From Elusimicrobiota bacterium (GTDB lineage: Bacteria; Elusimicrobiota; Elusimicrobia; UBA1565; UBA9628), in contig DAIDHI010000022.1 of NCBI GenBank assembly GCA_027452025.1, forward strand, positions 1 to 64,000: 64,000 nt of DNA, read 5' to 3'. Positions 31,660 to 41,700 of the stretch are shown in pieces. The stretch's first letter is position 1; each line of letters starts with the position of its first letter. The position numbers and the translations under genes are program-made. Under the pieces are notes generated by a model that saw only the letters and a list, made by a program, of their open reading frames with translations, ran no database searches and was not told the origin of the DNA.

Positions 31660-33702
31660 ATGATAGAAAGACTCGTTCCCGACTGGCTCTCCCCCTCGGC
31701 TCGGCGCTACCGCAAGCCGAAGGATTGGGCCGTCCACCTGCGCCCCGACCTCGGCTTTTCGCCTCAAGACGGCGCCCCGGTACCGCTGCAGGAGGCCGCG
31801 CGCAAGGGCGTGGAGGCCCTCCTGCGCATGCAGAACCGCGAGGACGGCTATTGGCACGCGCCGCTCAAGGCCGACACGACCTGCACCTCCGACACGATCA
31901 TGCTGCTCAATTTCCTCGGCCGCGGCGGCTCGGTCAAGGTCCGGAAAATGGCCAACTACATCCTCAACCAGCAGCTCGAGGACGGCGGCTGGCCGATCTT
32001 CAAGAACGGCCCCGCCGACATCTCGGCCACGGTCAAGGCGTACTGGGCCCTCAAGCTCGCCGGCCACGCCCCCCACGAGCCGCGCATGGCCGCGGCGCGC
32101 AAGAAGATCAAGGAGCTCGGCGGCATCCACAAGGTCAACACCTACACCAAGTTCTACATGGCCCTCTTCGGCCAGTACGACTGGCGCGGCGTGCCGACGA
32201 TCCCGCCGGAGCTGATGCTATTCCCGAAGTGGTTCTACTTCAACATCTACGAGATGTCCTCCTGGACGCGCGCCATCGTCGTGCCGCTGTCCATCGTGTG
32301 GGCCTTCCAGCCGGCCATCCCCTGCCCGGCGCACGCGACGCTCGACGAGCTCTTCCCGGATTCCCGGCGCTTCGTGCCGCTCAAGGACGTGATGCCCAAG
32401 CAGCCGTTCTTCTCCTGGACGAACTTCTTCCTCCTCTGGGACAACGCCCTCAAGGCGATCGAGGGCCACGGCGGCCACTGGATCCGCGTATGGGCCCTGC
32501 GCCTGGCCGAGGACTGGATGCTGCGCCACCTTCAGGACTCCGACGGCATCGGGGCGATCTATCCGCCCATCGTCAACACCGTCATGGCCATGAAGTGCCT
32601 GGGCTACCCCGACACCGATCCGCGCTTGGTCGAGCAGCTGCAGGTCCTGGACCGTCTCGAGTGGCCGGAGGACGGCGCCGTCAACGTCGCGCCCTGCCAC
32701 GCGCCCGTCTGGGACACGGCGATCTCCGTCATCGCCCTGGCCGAATGCGGCGTCGATCGCCGCCATCCCGCCATGGTGTCCGCCGCGCGCTGGCTCATCT
32801 CCCAGGAGATCAAGATCAAGGGCGACTGGGCCGTGACCAACCCCCAGGGCACGCCCGGAGGCTGGGCCTTCGAGTTCAGGAACCCCTTCTACGCCGACAT
32901 CGACGACTCGGCGATGGTCATGCTCGCCCTGCGCCACGTCCACCTCGAGGAGCCCCTGTCGCGGGAGCGCGAAAAGGCCTGCCTGCGCGGCCTCAACTGG
33001 CTCTTGTCCATGCAGTCCTCCTCGGGGGGCTGGGCGGCCTTCGACAAGGAGAACGTCAAGGCGATCCTGACGAAGATTCCCTTCGCCGACCACAACGCCA
33101 TGATCGACCCGCCCACCGCCGACATCACGGCCCGGGTGCTCGAACTGCTCGGCTACGTCGGCTACGACCGCGCCTACGCGCTCGTCGAGCGCGCCGTGCG
33201 CTTCCTGCGCCGGGAGCAGGAGGCCGACGGCTCCTGGTACGGGCGCTGGGGCGTCAACTACATCTACGGCACCTGGCAGGTCCTTCGCGGCCTCAGCGCC
33301 ATCGGCGAGGACATGCGCCAGCCCTACATCCAGAAGGCCGCGGAGTGGCTCAAAAGCGTGCAGCGCGAGGACGGCGGCTGGGGCGAGACCTGCCTCACCT
33401 ACGAGGACCCCGCTCAAAAGGGCCGGGGCCCGTCGACGCCCTCCCAGACGGCCTGGGCCGTCATGGGTCTGCTGGCCGCGGGCGTCTCGGACGAGTCCGT
33501 CCATCGCGGCATCGATTACCTCGTGCGCACCCAAAAGGAGGACGGGACCTGGGACGAGAACGAGGCCACCGGGACCGGCTTTCCGAAGGTCTATTACCTC
33601 GAGTACACGATGTATCGCCAGTATTTCCCCCTCCAGGCGCTGGGCGTCTTCCAGAAGACGTTCTCCCGCCCCCGGAACACCGCCGCGCCCGTCGCGCCGT
33701 AA
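31660..33702 (+). CDS. shc: Squalene-hopene cyclase
   Basis: The 680-residue protein is of normal length for the family and carries the catalytic DxDD motif as DIDD at residues 413-416. Several QW repeats are visible ([38 protein letters not shown]). It is a monotopic membrane enzyme that cyclises squalene to hopene or hopanol by protonation. It heads an operon with hpnH, hpnA and hpnG, which fixes its role in hopanoid synthesis. Squalene synthesis genes (hpnCDE) are not in the window. Confidence 0.95.
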   Translation: MIERLVPDWLSPSARRYRKPKDWAVHLRPDLGFSPQDGAPVPLQEAARKGVEALLRMQNREDGYWHAPLKADTTCTSDTIMLLNFLGRGGSVKVRKMANYILNQQLEDGGWPIFKNGPADISATVKAYWALKLAGHAPHEPRMAAARKKIKELGGIHKVNTYTKFYMALFGQYDWRGVPTIPPELMLFPKWFYFNIYEMSSWTRAIVVPLSIVWAFQPAIPCPAHATLDELFPDSRRFVPLKDVMPKQPFFSWTNFFLLWDNALKAIEGHGGHWIRVWALRLAEDWMLRHLQDSDGIGAIYPPIVNTVMAMKCLGYPDTDPRLVEQLQVLDRLEWPEDGAVNVAPCHAPVWDTAISVIALAECGVDRRHPAMVSAARWLISQEIKIKGDWAVTNPQGTPGGWAFEFRNPFYADIDDSAMVMLALRHVHLEEPLSREREKACLRGLNWLLSMQSSSGGWAAFDKENVKAILTKIPFADHNAMIDPPTADITARVLELLGYVGYDRAYALVERAVRFLRREQEADGSWYGRWGVNYIYGTWQVLRGLSAIGEDMRQPYIQKAAEWLKSVQREDGGWGETCLTYEDPAQKGRGPSTPSQTAWAVMGLLAAGVSDESVHRGIDYLVRTQKEDGTWDENEATGTGFPKVYYLEYTMYRQYFPLQALGVFQKTFSRPRNTAAPVAP

Positions 33703-33712
33703 GGAGATCCCC

Positions 33713-34813
33713 ATGCCATCGCCGATGCAGCTGCAGATGTCGATGTTCAAGTATCTCGTCACCCAAAAGCTCAAGGGCGTCGAGAAATACCCTCTGGTCA
33801 TGATGCTCGAGCCGCTGTTCGCCTGCAACCTCGAGTGCGCCGGCTGCGGCAAGATCCAATATCCGACGGAGATCCTGCGCAAGCGCCTCTCCCCCGAGGA
33901 AGTCTTCGAGTCAGCCGAGGAGTGCGGCGCCCCCATCGTCTCCATCGCCGGCGGCGAGCCGCTCATCCATCCCGAGATCGACCAGATCGTCGACGGCCTG
34001 GTGGCGCGCGGCAAGTTCATCTATCTCTGCTCCAACGCCATCCTGCTCGAGAAGAACATCCACAAGTTCAAGCCGAGCCCGAACCTGATCTTCTCGATCC
34101 ACTTGGACGGCCTCGAGAAGACCCACGACCGGATGGTCTGCAAGGAGGGCGTCTACAAGGTCGCCGTCGACGCCATCAAGCTCGCCAAGTCCCTGGGCTT
34201 CCAGGTGATGACGAACTCGACGATCTTCCAGGGCGAGGACGCGGCGGAGTTCCGGCGCTTTTTCGACAGCCTCATGGAGCTCGGCGTCAACGGCATGATG
34301 ATCTCCCCCGGCTACGCCTACGAGAAGGCCCCGCAGCAGGACATCTTCCTCAAGAACGAGCAGACCAAGTCGTGGTTCAACGAGGTCCTCGGCGACTGGC
34401 GCAAGAAGGGCTGGGACTTCAACCACTCTCCATGGTATCTGGACTTCCTGCAGGGCAAGCGCGACTACGACTGCACGCCCTGGGGCAACCCCCTGCGCAA
34501 CGTCTTCGGCTGGCAGCGGCCCTGCTACCTCATGGCCGACGGCGGCTACGCCAAGACCTACCGCGAGCTCGTCGAGACCACCGACTGGTCGAAGTACGGC
34601 CACGCCTCGGGCAATCCCAAGTGCGCCAACTGCATGACGCACTGCGGCTTCGAGCCGACGTCGGTCTCCGACATGTTCTCCTCCTGGTCCAAGTTCTTCT
34701 CCATGGTGCGCGATTTCGCCACCATCCAGTGCCCGCGCAAGGCGCAGAAGGCCTATCCGCGCGACGGCCGGCCCTACGACCAGCTCGAGCGCGAGGCGGC
34801 CGGGAAAGCCTGA
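33713..34813 (+). CDS. hpnH: Adenosyl-hopene transferase HpnH (radical SAM)
   Basis: The 366-residue protein has the radical SAM cluster motif CNLECAGC near residue 38, a SAM-binding GGEP around residue 81 and C-terminal cysteines ([10 protein letters not shown]). HpnH adds a 5'-deoxyadenosyl group from SAM to hopene, the first step of the C35 side chain. AAGGAGAT precedes the ATG, ten bases after shc. Confidence 0.94.
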   Translation: MPSPMQLQMSMFKYLVTQKLKGVEKYPLVMMLEPLFACNLECAGCGKIQYPTEILRKRLSPEEVFESAEECGAPIVSIAGGEPLIHPEIDQIVDGLVARGKFIYLCSNAILLEKNIHKFKPSPNLIFSIHLDGLEKTHDRMVCKEGVYKVAVDAIKLAKSLGFQVMTNSTIFQGEDAAEFRRFFDSLMELGVNGMMISPGYAYEKAPQQDIFLKNEQTKSWFNEVLGDWRKKGWDFNHSPWYLDFLQGKRDYDCTPWGNPLRNVFGWQRPCYLMADGGYAKTYRELVETTDWSKYGHASGNPKCANCMTHCGFEPTSVSDMFSSWSKFFSMVRDFATIQCPRKAQKAYPRDGRPYDQLEREAAGKA

Positions 34814-34815
34814 GC

Positions 34816-35838
34816 ATGCCGGACGTCGCGTTTCTCACCGGGGGCACGGGCTTCGTCGGCGCCAACCTCGCCCGGCTCCTCCTCAAGGAGGGGCTGCGCG
34901 TGCGCGCGCTCGCGCGCCAGGGCTCGAGGCGCAAGAACCTCGAAGGCCTCGACGTCGAGCTCGTCGAGGGAGACCTCCTCGACCAGGACGCTCTTCGCCG
35001 CGGCTGCCGGGGCGCGCGCTACGCCTTCCACCTCGCCGCCGACTACCGGCTTTGGGTCAGAAACCCGGCCGACATGTACGCGGCCAACGTGCAGGGCTCG
35101 GTCAACGTCGTGGAGGCCGCCGCCGCGGCCGGCTGCGAGCGCATCGTGCACTGCTCGAGCGTCGCCGTCCTTCGGCCGCCGCGCGGCAAGACGCCCGTCG
35201 ATGAAACCTCGGAGTACGGCGGCGTCGAAGAGATCGTCAGCGACTATAAGAAATCCAAGTATCTCTCCGAGAAGGCCGTCGCGGCGCTGGCCAAGAAGGG
35301 CCTGCCCGTCGTCATCGTCAACCCGGCGGCGCCGATCGGCCCCTACGACATCAAGCCCACCCCCACGGGCAAGATCGTCGTCGATTTCCTGCGCGGCCGC
35401 CTGCCTTCCTACATCGACACGGGCTTGAACGTGGTCCACGTCGACGACGTCGCCCGCGGGCACTGGCTGGCCGCCAAGTCGGGGCGCCTGGGGCAGCGCT
35501 ACATCCTCGGCGGCGAGAACCTCACGCTCAAGCAGATCCTGGAGACGCTGGCCCAAGAGACCGGCGCGCCGGGCCCGCGCTTCAAGACCCCCTACGCCGT
35601 GGCCTACGCCTTCGGCGCGCTCGACACCGCGCGGGCCAAGGTCTTCGGCGGAGAGCCCTTGGCGCCTCTCGAGGCCGTGCGCATGGCGCGCCATTATCTT
35701 TGGTTCGATTCCGGCAAGGCCCGCCGCGAGCTCGGCTACACGACCGTGCCCGCGCGCCAAGCCCTGGCCGAGGCCGCGCGCTGGTTCTCGGCCAACGGCT
35801 ACATCCCCGGGAAGGCCTCGGCATGCGCGGCGGCGTGA
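34816..35838 (+). CDS. hpnA: Hopanoid-associated sugar epimerase HpnA
   Basis: The start is the ATG at 34816, two bases after the hpnH stop. The 340-residue protein is an extended short-chain dehydrogenase with GGTGFVGANLARLL at its N-terminus and a YKKSKY-type Tyr/Lys active site near residue 145. The sequence matches the HpnA group of nucleotide-sugar epimerase-like proteins. Its exact reaction in hopanoid side-chain or polar-group biosynthesis is not settled. The stop overlaps the start of the next gene (TGATG). Confidence 0.9.
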   Translation: MPDVAFLTGGTGFVGANLARLLLKEGLRVRALARQGSRRKNLEGLDVELVEGDLLDQDALRRGCRGARYAFHLAADYRLWVRNPADMYAANVQGSVNVVEAAAAAGCERIVHCSSVAVLRPPRGKTPVDETSEYGGVEEIVSDYKKSKYLSEKAVAALAKKGLPVVIVNPAAPIGPYDIKPTPTGKIVVDFLRGRLPSYIDTGLNVVHVDDVARGHWLAAKSGRLGQRYILGGENLTLKQILETLAQETGAPGPRFKTPYAVAYAFGALDTARAKVFGGEPLAPLEAVRMARHYLWFDSGKARRELGYTTVPARQALAEAARWFSANGYIPGKASACAAA

Positions 35839-36470
35839 TGGCGCGGCGAGTGCTCGTCTGCGCGGCGACGAAATGGGAGGCCGGGCCGCTGTCCAGGCGC
35901 CTGAGCGCCGTCGTCCTGCGCACCGGCATGGGGCCGCAGAGGGCCCGGGCGGCGCTGTCGGCCGTCCCCGCCGAGGACCATTACGACCTGGCGGTCAGCG
36001 CGGGCTTCGCCGGGGCCCTGCAGCCCGGCATCGCCCCGGGAGACGTCGTCATGGACGTGCGCGAGGCGCCCGCGGAGTGGCCGCCGCTCTCGCGCGAGAT
36101 CGCGCAGCGCCTCGGCGTGCGCCTCCATTTCGGCCGCATCATGCACTCCGACAAGGTCCTGGCCGCGCCCTCGGCCAAGAGGTGCCTCGGCGAGAAAGAG
36201 CGCGCCTGCGCCGTGGACATGGAAACGGAGGCGGTCAGGGCCTGGGCGCGCGAGCGCGGCGCCGAGGCGCTGGCCGTGCGCGTCGTCCTGGACGCCGTCG
36301 ACGACGAGCTGCCGGCCGAGCTGCCGCAAGGCGAGGACTTCCCCGCCCTCGCGCGCTACGCCCTGAGCCGTCCCGCAAGCCTTCCCGGCTTGATAAGATT
36401 GGGGATGCGCCAGCGGCGCGCCATCGCCGTGCTCGGCGATTTCCTCGCCGCTTTGCTGGAGAGCCTATGA
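35838..36470 (+). CDS. hpnG: Hopanoid-associated nucleoside phosphorylase HpnG
   Basis: I choose the ATG at 35838, which overlaps the hpnA stop; 35823 is an in-frame alternative. The 210-residue protein is a small purine nucleoside phosphorylase-like enzyme (LAVSAGFAGALQPGIAPGDVV, and VDMETEAVRAWARERG carrying the family glutamates). HpnG removes adenine from adenosylhopane to give a ribosylhopane intermediate. The stop overlaps the prenyl synthase start as ATGA. Confidence 0.9.
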   Translation: MARRVLVCAATKWEAGPLSRRLSAVVLRTGMGPQRARAALSAVPAEDHYDLAVSAGFAGALQPGIAPGDVVMDVREAPAEWPPLSREIAQRLGVRLHFGRIMHSDKVLAAPSAKRCLGEKERACAVDMETEAVRAWARERGAEALAVRVVLDAVDDELPAELPQGEDFPALARYALSRPASLPGLIRLGMRQRRAIAVLGDFLAALLESL

Positions 36471-37378
36471 CGACCGATTTGGAGACTTACATGGACGCGC
36501 GCTGCGCCGAGGTCGACGCCGCGCTCAAGAAGCTCTTCGGCCCCCGGCCCGAGGAGCCCAAGACCCTCCGCCAGGCGATGAGCTACTCGATCTTCGCCGG
36601 GGGCAAGCGCCTGCGCCCCATGCTCGTCATGGCCGCGGCCGAGTGCTGCGGCTTGGACGGCCGAAAGACTCTCAAAGCGGCCGCGGCCCTGGAGATGATC
36701 CACACCTACTCTCTCATCCACGACGACCTGCCGGCCATGGACGACGACGACCTGCGCCGCGGCAAGCCGACCAACCACAAGGTCTTCGGCGAGGCCATGG
36801 CGATCCTGGCCGGCGACGGGCTGCTCACCTACGCCTTCGAGGCCGCCGCCGACAACGCCTTGGAGTGCGCCTTGAACGGCCGGCAGACCGCCGAGCTCAT
36901 CCGGGCCATCGCCCGCGGCGCCGGCTCCCAGGGCATGGTCGGCGGCCAGGCGGCCGATCTGCAAGCCGAGAACTGGAAGAAGCGCAATCACGGGTTCAAG
37001 CCGGGCGCGACCTTGGAATACATCCACCTGCACAAGACGGCCGCCCTCATCGTGGCCAGCCTCGACGCCGGCGCGATTTTGGCCCAGGCCTTCCCCGAGC
37101 AGCGCCGCGCCCTGCGCGCCTACGGGCGCGCCATCGGGCTGGCCTTCCAGATCGCCGACGACATCCTCGACGTCGTGGGCGACAAGAAGAAGCTCGGCAA
37201 GCGCGGCTCCGACGCCGCCAACCACAAGCTGACCTACGTATCGCTTTACGGAATCGAGAGCGCCCGCCGCAAGGCTCGGGCTCTCGTCGCCGCCGCTCAC
37301 CGCGCGCTGTCGAGCTTCGGCACGCGCGCCGCCGTCTTGCACGAGCTGGCGGACTACATCATCGCGAGGGACAAGTAA
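36467..37378 (+). CDS. ispA: Short-chain polyprenyl (farnesyl/geranylgeranyl) diphosphate synthase
   Basis: The 303-residue protein has FAGGKRLRPML, the first aspartate-rich motif DDLPAMDDDD near residue 85, GDGLLTYAFE, and the second motif DDILD near residue 225. It condenses isopentenyl diphosphate with allylic diphosphates. Within this operon its product is most likely farnesyl diphosphate, the squalene precursor, though chain length cannot be read with certainty. It overlaps hpnG by four bases. Confidence 0.92.
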   Translation: MTTDLETYMDARCAEVDAALKKLFGPRPEEPKTLRQAMSYSIFAGGKRLRPMLVMAAAECCGLDGRKTLKAAAALEMIHTYSLIHDDLPAMDDDDLRRGKPTNHKVFGEAMAILAGDGLLTYAFEAAADNALECALNGRQTAELIRAIARGAGSQGMVGGQAADLQAENWKKRNHGFKPGATLEYIHLHKTAALIVASLDAGAILAQAFPEQRRALRAYGRAIGLAFQIADDILDVVGDKKKLGKRGSDAANHKLTYVSLYGIESARRKARALVAAAHRALSSFGTRAAVLHELADYIIARDK

Positions 37379-37379
37379 C

Positions 37380-39335
37380 ATGGCCGACGCAGCCGCCGCA
37401 ACCAACGCCTCACCCGCCGCCAAGTCGCCGCCCGCCGACGCACCGCTGCTGTCCGGCATCGCCGGCCCGCAGGATCTGCGCCAGCTGCCGGTGGAGCAGC
37501 TGCCGCGCCTGATGAAGGAGATCCGCGAGTATCTCATCAACACCATCTCCAAGATCGGCGGCCACTTCGGCTCGAGCCTGGGCGCCGCCGAGATCACCAC
37601 GGCGCTGCACTACGTCTTCAACACGCCCGACGACAAGATCGTCTTCGACACCGGCCACCAGACCTACGTCCACAAGATCCTCACCGGCCGCCGCGAGGCG
37701 CTCTCGCGCATCCGCCAGTTCGGCGGCATCTCCGGCTTCATCAAGCGCGCGGAGTCGCCCTACGACACCTTCGGCGCCGGGCACGCCTCCACGGCGATCT
37801 CCGCCGCGCTCGGCATGGCCGTCGCGCGCGACCTCAAGGGAGAGAAGAACAAGGTCGTCGCCATCGTCTCCGACGGCTGCATGACGGGCGGCGAGTCCTA
37901 CGAGGGCCTGCAGAACGCCGGCCAGGTCCAGACCGACCTCGTCGTCATCCTCAACGACAACCAGATGTTCATCTCCAACCGCGTCGGCGCGCTGGGCGCG
38001 TATCTGAGCAAGCTGCTGACGCTGGGCGCCGTGCAGAACGCCGAGCACTCGGTCAAGAGATTCTTGGCCCGCTTCCGGTTCTGGGGCGCGGTCCTGACGC
38101 GCGTGGCCAAGCGCGCCAAGGTCCTGCTCTTTCCGGGCATGCTCTTCGAGGAGATGGGCTTCACCTATTTCGGCCCGGTCGACGGCCACGACATCGTCAG
38201 CCTCGTCAAGGTCCTCAAGCACGTCAAGGCCATGAAGGGCCCCGTGCTGCTGCACTGCGTGACCAAGAAGGGCAAGGGCTACGCCCCCGCCGAGGCCGAC
38301 GCCTACACCTGGCACGGCCCGGGCAAGTTCGACGCGCCCAGCGGCACGTTCCTCAAAAACCCGGTGGCCAAGACCCCGCCGCCCAGCTACACCTCGGTCT
38401 TTTCCAAGGCCCTGGTGCGCGAGGCCGAGCAGGACCCCCGCATCGTGGGCATCACCGCCGCGATGCCCGAGGGCACGGGCATGGACGCCATGCGCGAGCG
38501 CTTTCCCCGCCGCTACTTCGACGTGGGCCTGGCCGAGGAACACGCCGTGACCTTCGCCGGCGGCCTGGCCGCCGAGGGCTACCGCCCCGTCGTCGCCGTC
38601 TACTCGACTTTCCTGCAGCGCGGCTTCGACCAGATCGAGCACGACATCTGCCTGCAGAACCTCCCCGTGACGTTTTGCCTGGACCGCGCCGGCCTCGTCG
38701 GCGAGGACGGGCCCACGCACCACGGCGTCTTCGACTTCTCCTACCTGCGCATGATCCCGAACATGACGATCATGGCGCCGGCCGATGAGAACGAGCTGCA
38801 GCACATGCTGCGCACGGCGCTGCACCTGGGCGGCCCCGCCAGCATCCGCTATCCCCGCGGCGCCGCCGTGGGCGTGACGATGGACGCAGAGCCCCAGGCC
38901 CTGCCGGTGGGCCGCGGCGCGCGCTGGAAGGACGGCACGGCCGTCACCCTCGTCGCCATCGGCAACCGGGTCCACCCCGCCGTCGAGGCCGCCCACGCCC
39001 TCGACGACATGGGCATCTCCGCGGGCGTGCTCAACATGCGCTTCGTCAAGCCCTTGGACGTCGAGCTGCTCAAGGAGGCCGCGGCGCGCACGCCGCGCCT
39101 GGTGACCATCGAGGACAACGTGCTCTCCGGGGGCTTCGGCAGCGCCGTCCTCGAGGCGCTCCAGGCCCCGGGCATGCCGCAGACCGACGTCCTGCGCCTG
39201 GGCCTGCCCGACCGCTTCGTCGAGCACGGCGCCCCGCACCTGCTCTACGACGCCGTGGGACTTTCGCCCGCCAAGCTGGTCCAGCGCATCGCCGACTGGA
39301 TGCGCCACGGCGCGCCGGCCGGCGTCTCGGCCTAG
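37380..39335 (+). CDS. dxs: 1-deoxy-D-xylulose-5-phosphate synthase
   Basis: The 651-residue protein has a ~25-residue Ala/Pro-rich N-terminal extension and then the transketolase-like fold. The TPP motif region is VSDGCMTGGESYEGLQNAG...VILNDNQ, and the second half has DRAGLVGEDGPTHHGVFD. The first residue of the usual GDG is Ser here. Dxs makes DXP from pyruvate and glyceraldehyde-3-phosphate, the entry step of the MEP pathway. It starts two bases after the prenyl synthase stop. Confidence 0.95.
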   Translation: MADAAAATNASPAAKSPPADAPLLSGIAGPQDLRQLPVEQLPRLMKEIREYLINTISKIGGHFGSSLGAAEITTALHYVFNTPDDKIVFDTGHQTYVHKILTGRREALSRIRQFGGISGFIKRAESPYDTFGAGHASTAISAALGMAVARDLKGEKNKVVAIVSDGCMTGGESYEGLQNAGQVQTDLVVILNDNQMFISNRVGALGAYLSKLLTLGAVQNAEHSVKRFLARFRFWGAVLTRVAKRAKVLLFPGMLFEEMGFTYFGPVDGHDIVSLVKVLKHVKAMKGPVLLHCVTKKGKGYAPAEADAYTWHGPGKFDAPSGTFLKNPVAKTPPPSYTSVFSKALVREAEQDPRIVGITAAMPEGTGMDAMRERFPRRYFDVGLAEEHAVTFAGGLAAEGYRPVVAVYSTFLQRGFDQIEHDICLQNLPVTFCLDRAGLVGEDGPTHHGVFDFSYLRMIPNMTIMAPADENELQHMLRTALHLGGPASIRYPRGAAVGVTMDAEPQALPVGRGARWKDGTAVTLVAIGNRVHPAVEAAHALDDMGISAGVLNMRFVKPLDVELLKEAAARTPRLVTIEDNVLSGGFGSAVLEALQAPGMPQTDVLRLGLPDRFVEHGAPHLLYDAVGLSPAKLVQRIADWMRHGAPAGVSA

Positions 39336-39345
39336 GAGAAAACCC

Positions 39346-40326
39346 ATGCCAGCCCCAACGAAGGCTCCCATCCGCATCAAGAGGCTCGTCCTCGCCCGCC
39401 TGCGGGGATTTTGCGCGGGAGTGGTGCGCGCCATCGACGTCGTCGAGAAGGCCCTGGAGGTCTGCGGCAAGCCCGTCTACGTGCGCCACGAGATCATCCA
39501 CAACCGCTACGTCGTCGACGGCCTGCGCGCCAAGGGCGCGGTCTTCGTCGAGGACTTAGCCGAGGTCCCGGCCGGCTCCTGGCTCATCTTCTCCGCCCAC
39601 GGCGTCGGCCCGGCCGTGGTGCAGGAGGCCCGGGAGCGCAAGCTCAACGTCATCGACGCCACCTGCCCGCTGGTGACCAAGGTGCACCTGGAGGCGATCG
39701 CGCTGGCCAAGCGCGGCTACACGATCATCCTCATCGGCCACGCCGACCACGTGGAGACGATCGGCACCCTCGGCGAGGCCCCGGAGCACATGAAGGTCGT
39801 CGGCTCCCCGACCCAGGCCGAGGCCGTCGCCGTCCCCGACCCGGACAAGGTCGCCTACCTCACGCAGACCACGCTGTCGCTCGACGACACGCGCGAGATC
39901 GTGGCCGTGCTCAAGAGGCGCTTTCCCAACCTCCACGCCCCGTCCAAGGACGACATCTGCTACGCTACCCAGAACCGCCAAAACGCGGTCAAGGCGATGG
40001 TGCCCCACGTCGACTTGCTCCTCGTGCTCGGCGCGCCCAACAGCTCGAACTCCATTCGCCTGTGCGAGGTGGCCAAATCCAAGGGCGTGCGCTCCTATCT
40101 CATCGAGCGCGCCGCCGACATCAAGGACGAGTGGATGACGGGCGTGCGCGGCCTGGGGCTGACGGCCGGCGCCTCGGCGCCCGAGGTTCTCGTCCAGGAA
40201 GTCGTAAAATACTGCCGCGACCGCTTCGAAGTCTCCGAAGTCGAGGAGTTCGAGACGGTCGAGGAAGACGTCCATTTCTCGCTGCCCTACGAGCTGGAGC
40301 AGCTCGTCAAAGGAAAGAACCCATGA
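39346..40326 (+). CDS. ispH: 4-hydroxy-3-methylbut-2-enyl diphosphate reductase
   Basis: The 326-residue protein has the IspH cluster cysteines in RGFCAGVVRAID, IDATCPLVTKVH and the later DDICYATQNRQ. It also has FSAHGVGP and GASAPE. It makes IPP and DMAPP in the last MEP step using a [4Fe-4S] cluster. AGGAGAA precedes the ATG. With dxs it brackets precursor supply for the hopanoid genes upstream. Confidence 0.94.
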   Translation: MPAPTKAPIRIKRLVLARLRGFCAGVVRAIDVVEKALEVCGKPVYVRHEIIHNRYVVDGLRAKGAVFVEDLAEVPAGSWLIFSAHGVGPAVVQEARERKLNVIDATCPLVTKVHLEAIALAKRGYTIILIGHADHVETIGTLGEAPEHMKVVGSPTQAEAVAVPDPDKVAYLTQTTLSLDDTREIVAVLKRRFPNLHAPSKDDICYATQNRQNAVKAMVPHVDLLLVLGAPNSSNSIRLCEVAKSKGVRSYLIERAADIKDEWMTGVRGLGLTAGASAPEVLVQEVVKYCRDRFEVSEVEEFETVEEDVHFSLPYELEQLVKGKNP

Positions 40327-40619
40327 CCACCACCGCGGAAGAGCTTCTCACCGAGATCGAGGAAGAGCGCGAGGAGGAGACCGCCGTCGAGGAAGAGTCC
40401 GAGCGCGACCCCTCGAAAGTCGACCAGCGCAAGCCCCCGAAGGACGGCCTCTGCCGCCGCTGCGGCGAGAACAAGCCCATCAACCGCCTGATGCTCTGCT
40501 ATCCCTGCTGGGTCAAGACCGAGCTCGAGAAATCCGGCTGGCGCGAGGGGATGCCGCACCCCGACTGGTGCCGCTGCGAGGGGCTCAAGGACCACGCCCG
40601 GCTTTCCAACGGCAACTGA
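40323..40619 (+). CDS. Small acidic zinc-ribbon protein
   Basis: The start ATG overlaps the ispH stop (ATGA). The 98-residue product has a very acidic N-terminus (residues 1-32, many Glu) and a zinc-ribbon CRRCGENKPINRLMLCYPCW (residues ~44-63). A further WCRCEGLKDH follows. The two CxxC pairs plausibly bind zinc. I do not recognise the family, and coupling to ispH gives no clear functional hint. Confidence 0.65.
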   Translation: MTTTAEELLTEIEEEREEETAVEEESERDPSKVDQRKPPKDGLCRRCGENKPINRLMLCYPCWVKTELEKSGWREGMPHPDWCRCEGLKDHARLSNGN

Positions 40620-40655
40620 GCCGCGGGACCCTCGAGTTCCCGGAAGTCGAACCCT

Positions 40656-41045
40656 TCAAGGCCTGACTCCGGCCGGCGGCTCCTTGAGCTCGACGTCGAC
40701 GAAGTCGCAGGAGCGGGCCCCGGCGACCTGAAGGCTATGGTCGCTGCCGCGGCTCCACGCCACCTTGCCCTTCTTGAGGTCGACCAGGCTCGTCTTGCCG
40801 TCGGCCGCGACCTGGCGCAGCTCGCAGCCCTTCAAGGGATAGAGGACGTGGTCGGGCTGCGAGAGCATGCCCGCCCTGGCGCCCGGGGCGGCCCGAAAGC
40901 GGCTGACGCGGACGCGGTCGTTCTCGAAGAGGATGCGCGAGTAGCGCGAGGCGGAATGGGGACGGATCTCCTTCTGCCCCTGGGCGAGCCTATAGACGAC
41001 GGCCGTGACGACGACGGCGGGAAGCAGCCAAAGCGCTTTTTTCAC
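40656..41045 (-). CDS. Membrane-anchored cupin-like protein
   Basis: The GTG at 41045 is preferred over the track ATG at 41072 because AGGAGG lies just upstream of the GTG, inside the longer ORF. The 129-residue product has an N-terminal hydrophobic segment (residues ~4-19), a signal anchor. A strand-rich domain with a cupin-like rhythm follows (NDRVRVSRFRAAPGARAGML, KGKVAWSRGSDHSLQVAG). Classical cupin metal histidines are incomplete, so enzymatic activity is doubtful. Confidence 0.6.
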   Translation of the reverse strand: MKKALWLLPAVVVTAVVYRLAQGQKEIRPHSASRYSRILFENDRVRVSRFRAAPGARAGMLSQPDHVLYPLKGCELRQVAADGKTSLVDLKKGKVAWSRGSDHSLQVAGARSCDFVDVELKEPPAGVRP

Positions 41046-41117
41046 CAGGCCTCCTGAGAGTCCGGCGCTCATTGTAGCGCGGAGGACCGTCCGTCCCCTA
41101 GGAAGGAGCGGAAACGC

Positions 41118-41657
41118 TTACTTGAAGACGGTTTTGCGGTAGTGGGAGAGCTCGGCGATCGACTCGCGGATGTCTTCCAAGGCCTCGTGCTGCTTGCTCT
41201 TGGTGAAAATGTATTTCTGCGCCGGATACCAGCGAGCCACCAACTCCTTGATCGTGCTGACGTCTATGGAGCGGTAGTGGAAGTAATCGTGGAGGACGGG
41301 CATGTACTTGACGAGGAAGCGGCGGTCCTGGCCGATGGTATTGCCGCACAGCGGCACCTTCTTTTCCGGGCAGAACTTGGCGATGAACTCCACGGTGCGG
41401 GCCTGGGCCTCGGCCATGGTCGCGCGCGAGGCGCGCACCCGGTCGGTCAGGCCGGACTTGCCGTGCTGCTCGACGCACCAGGGATCCATCTTGGAGAGGA
41501 CCTCGTCGCTCTGGTGGACGGCGAAGACCGGCCCCTCCCCCAGGACCCGCAGCTCGCTGTCGGTGACGATCGTGGCGATCTCGAGAATGGTGTCTCGCTC
41601 AGGGTCGAGGCCCGTCATCTCCAGGTCCAGCCAAGCCAAGTTTCGCTCGTCTTGCAT
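41118..41657 (-). CDS. orn: Oligoribonuclease
   Basis: The 179-residue protein has the DEDDh exonuclease motifs: [29 protein letters not shown] (around residues 105-115), the DVST region and a final [14 protein letters not shown]. Orn degrades 2-5 nucleotide RNA fragments and pGpG. Its length and motifs match the family well. It has its own promoter overlapping the one of the divergent lipoprotein operon. Confidence 0.94.
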   Translation of the reverse strand: MQDERNLAWLDLEMTGLDPERDTILEIATIVTDSELRVLGEGPVFAVHQSDEVLSKMDPWCVEQHGKSGLTDRVRASRATMAEAQARTVEFIAKFCPEKKVPLCGNTIGQDRRFLVKYMPVLHDYFHYRSIDVSTIKELVARWYPAQKYIFTKSKQHEALEDIRESIAELSHYRKTVFK

Positions 41658-41671
41658 GCGTGACGAGGACG

Positions 41672-41700
41672 ATCATATCACTGACAAGTTATCTTGACAA
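41672..41700 (-). promoter_or_regulatory. orn promoter (TTGTCA-17-TATGAT)
   Basis: On the minus strand TTGTCA (41700-41695) and TATGAT (41677-41672) are 17 bases apart. Its -35 overlaps the -35 of the oppositely directed lipoprotein promoter. The ATG is 14 bases past the -10. Confidence 0.65.
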
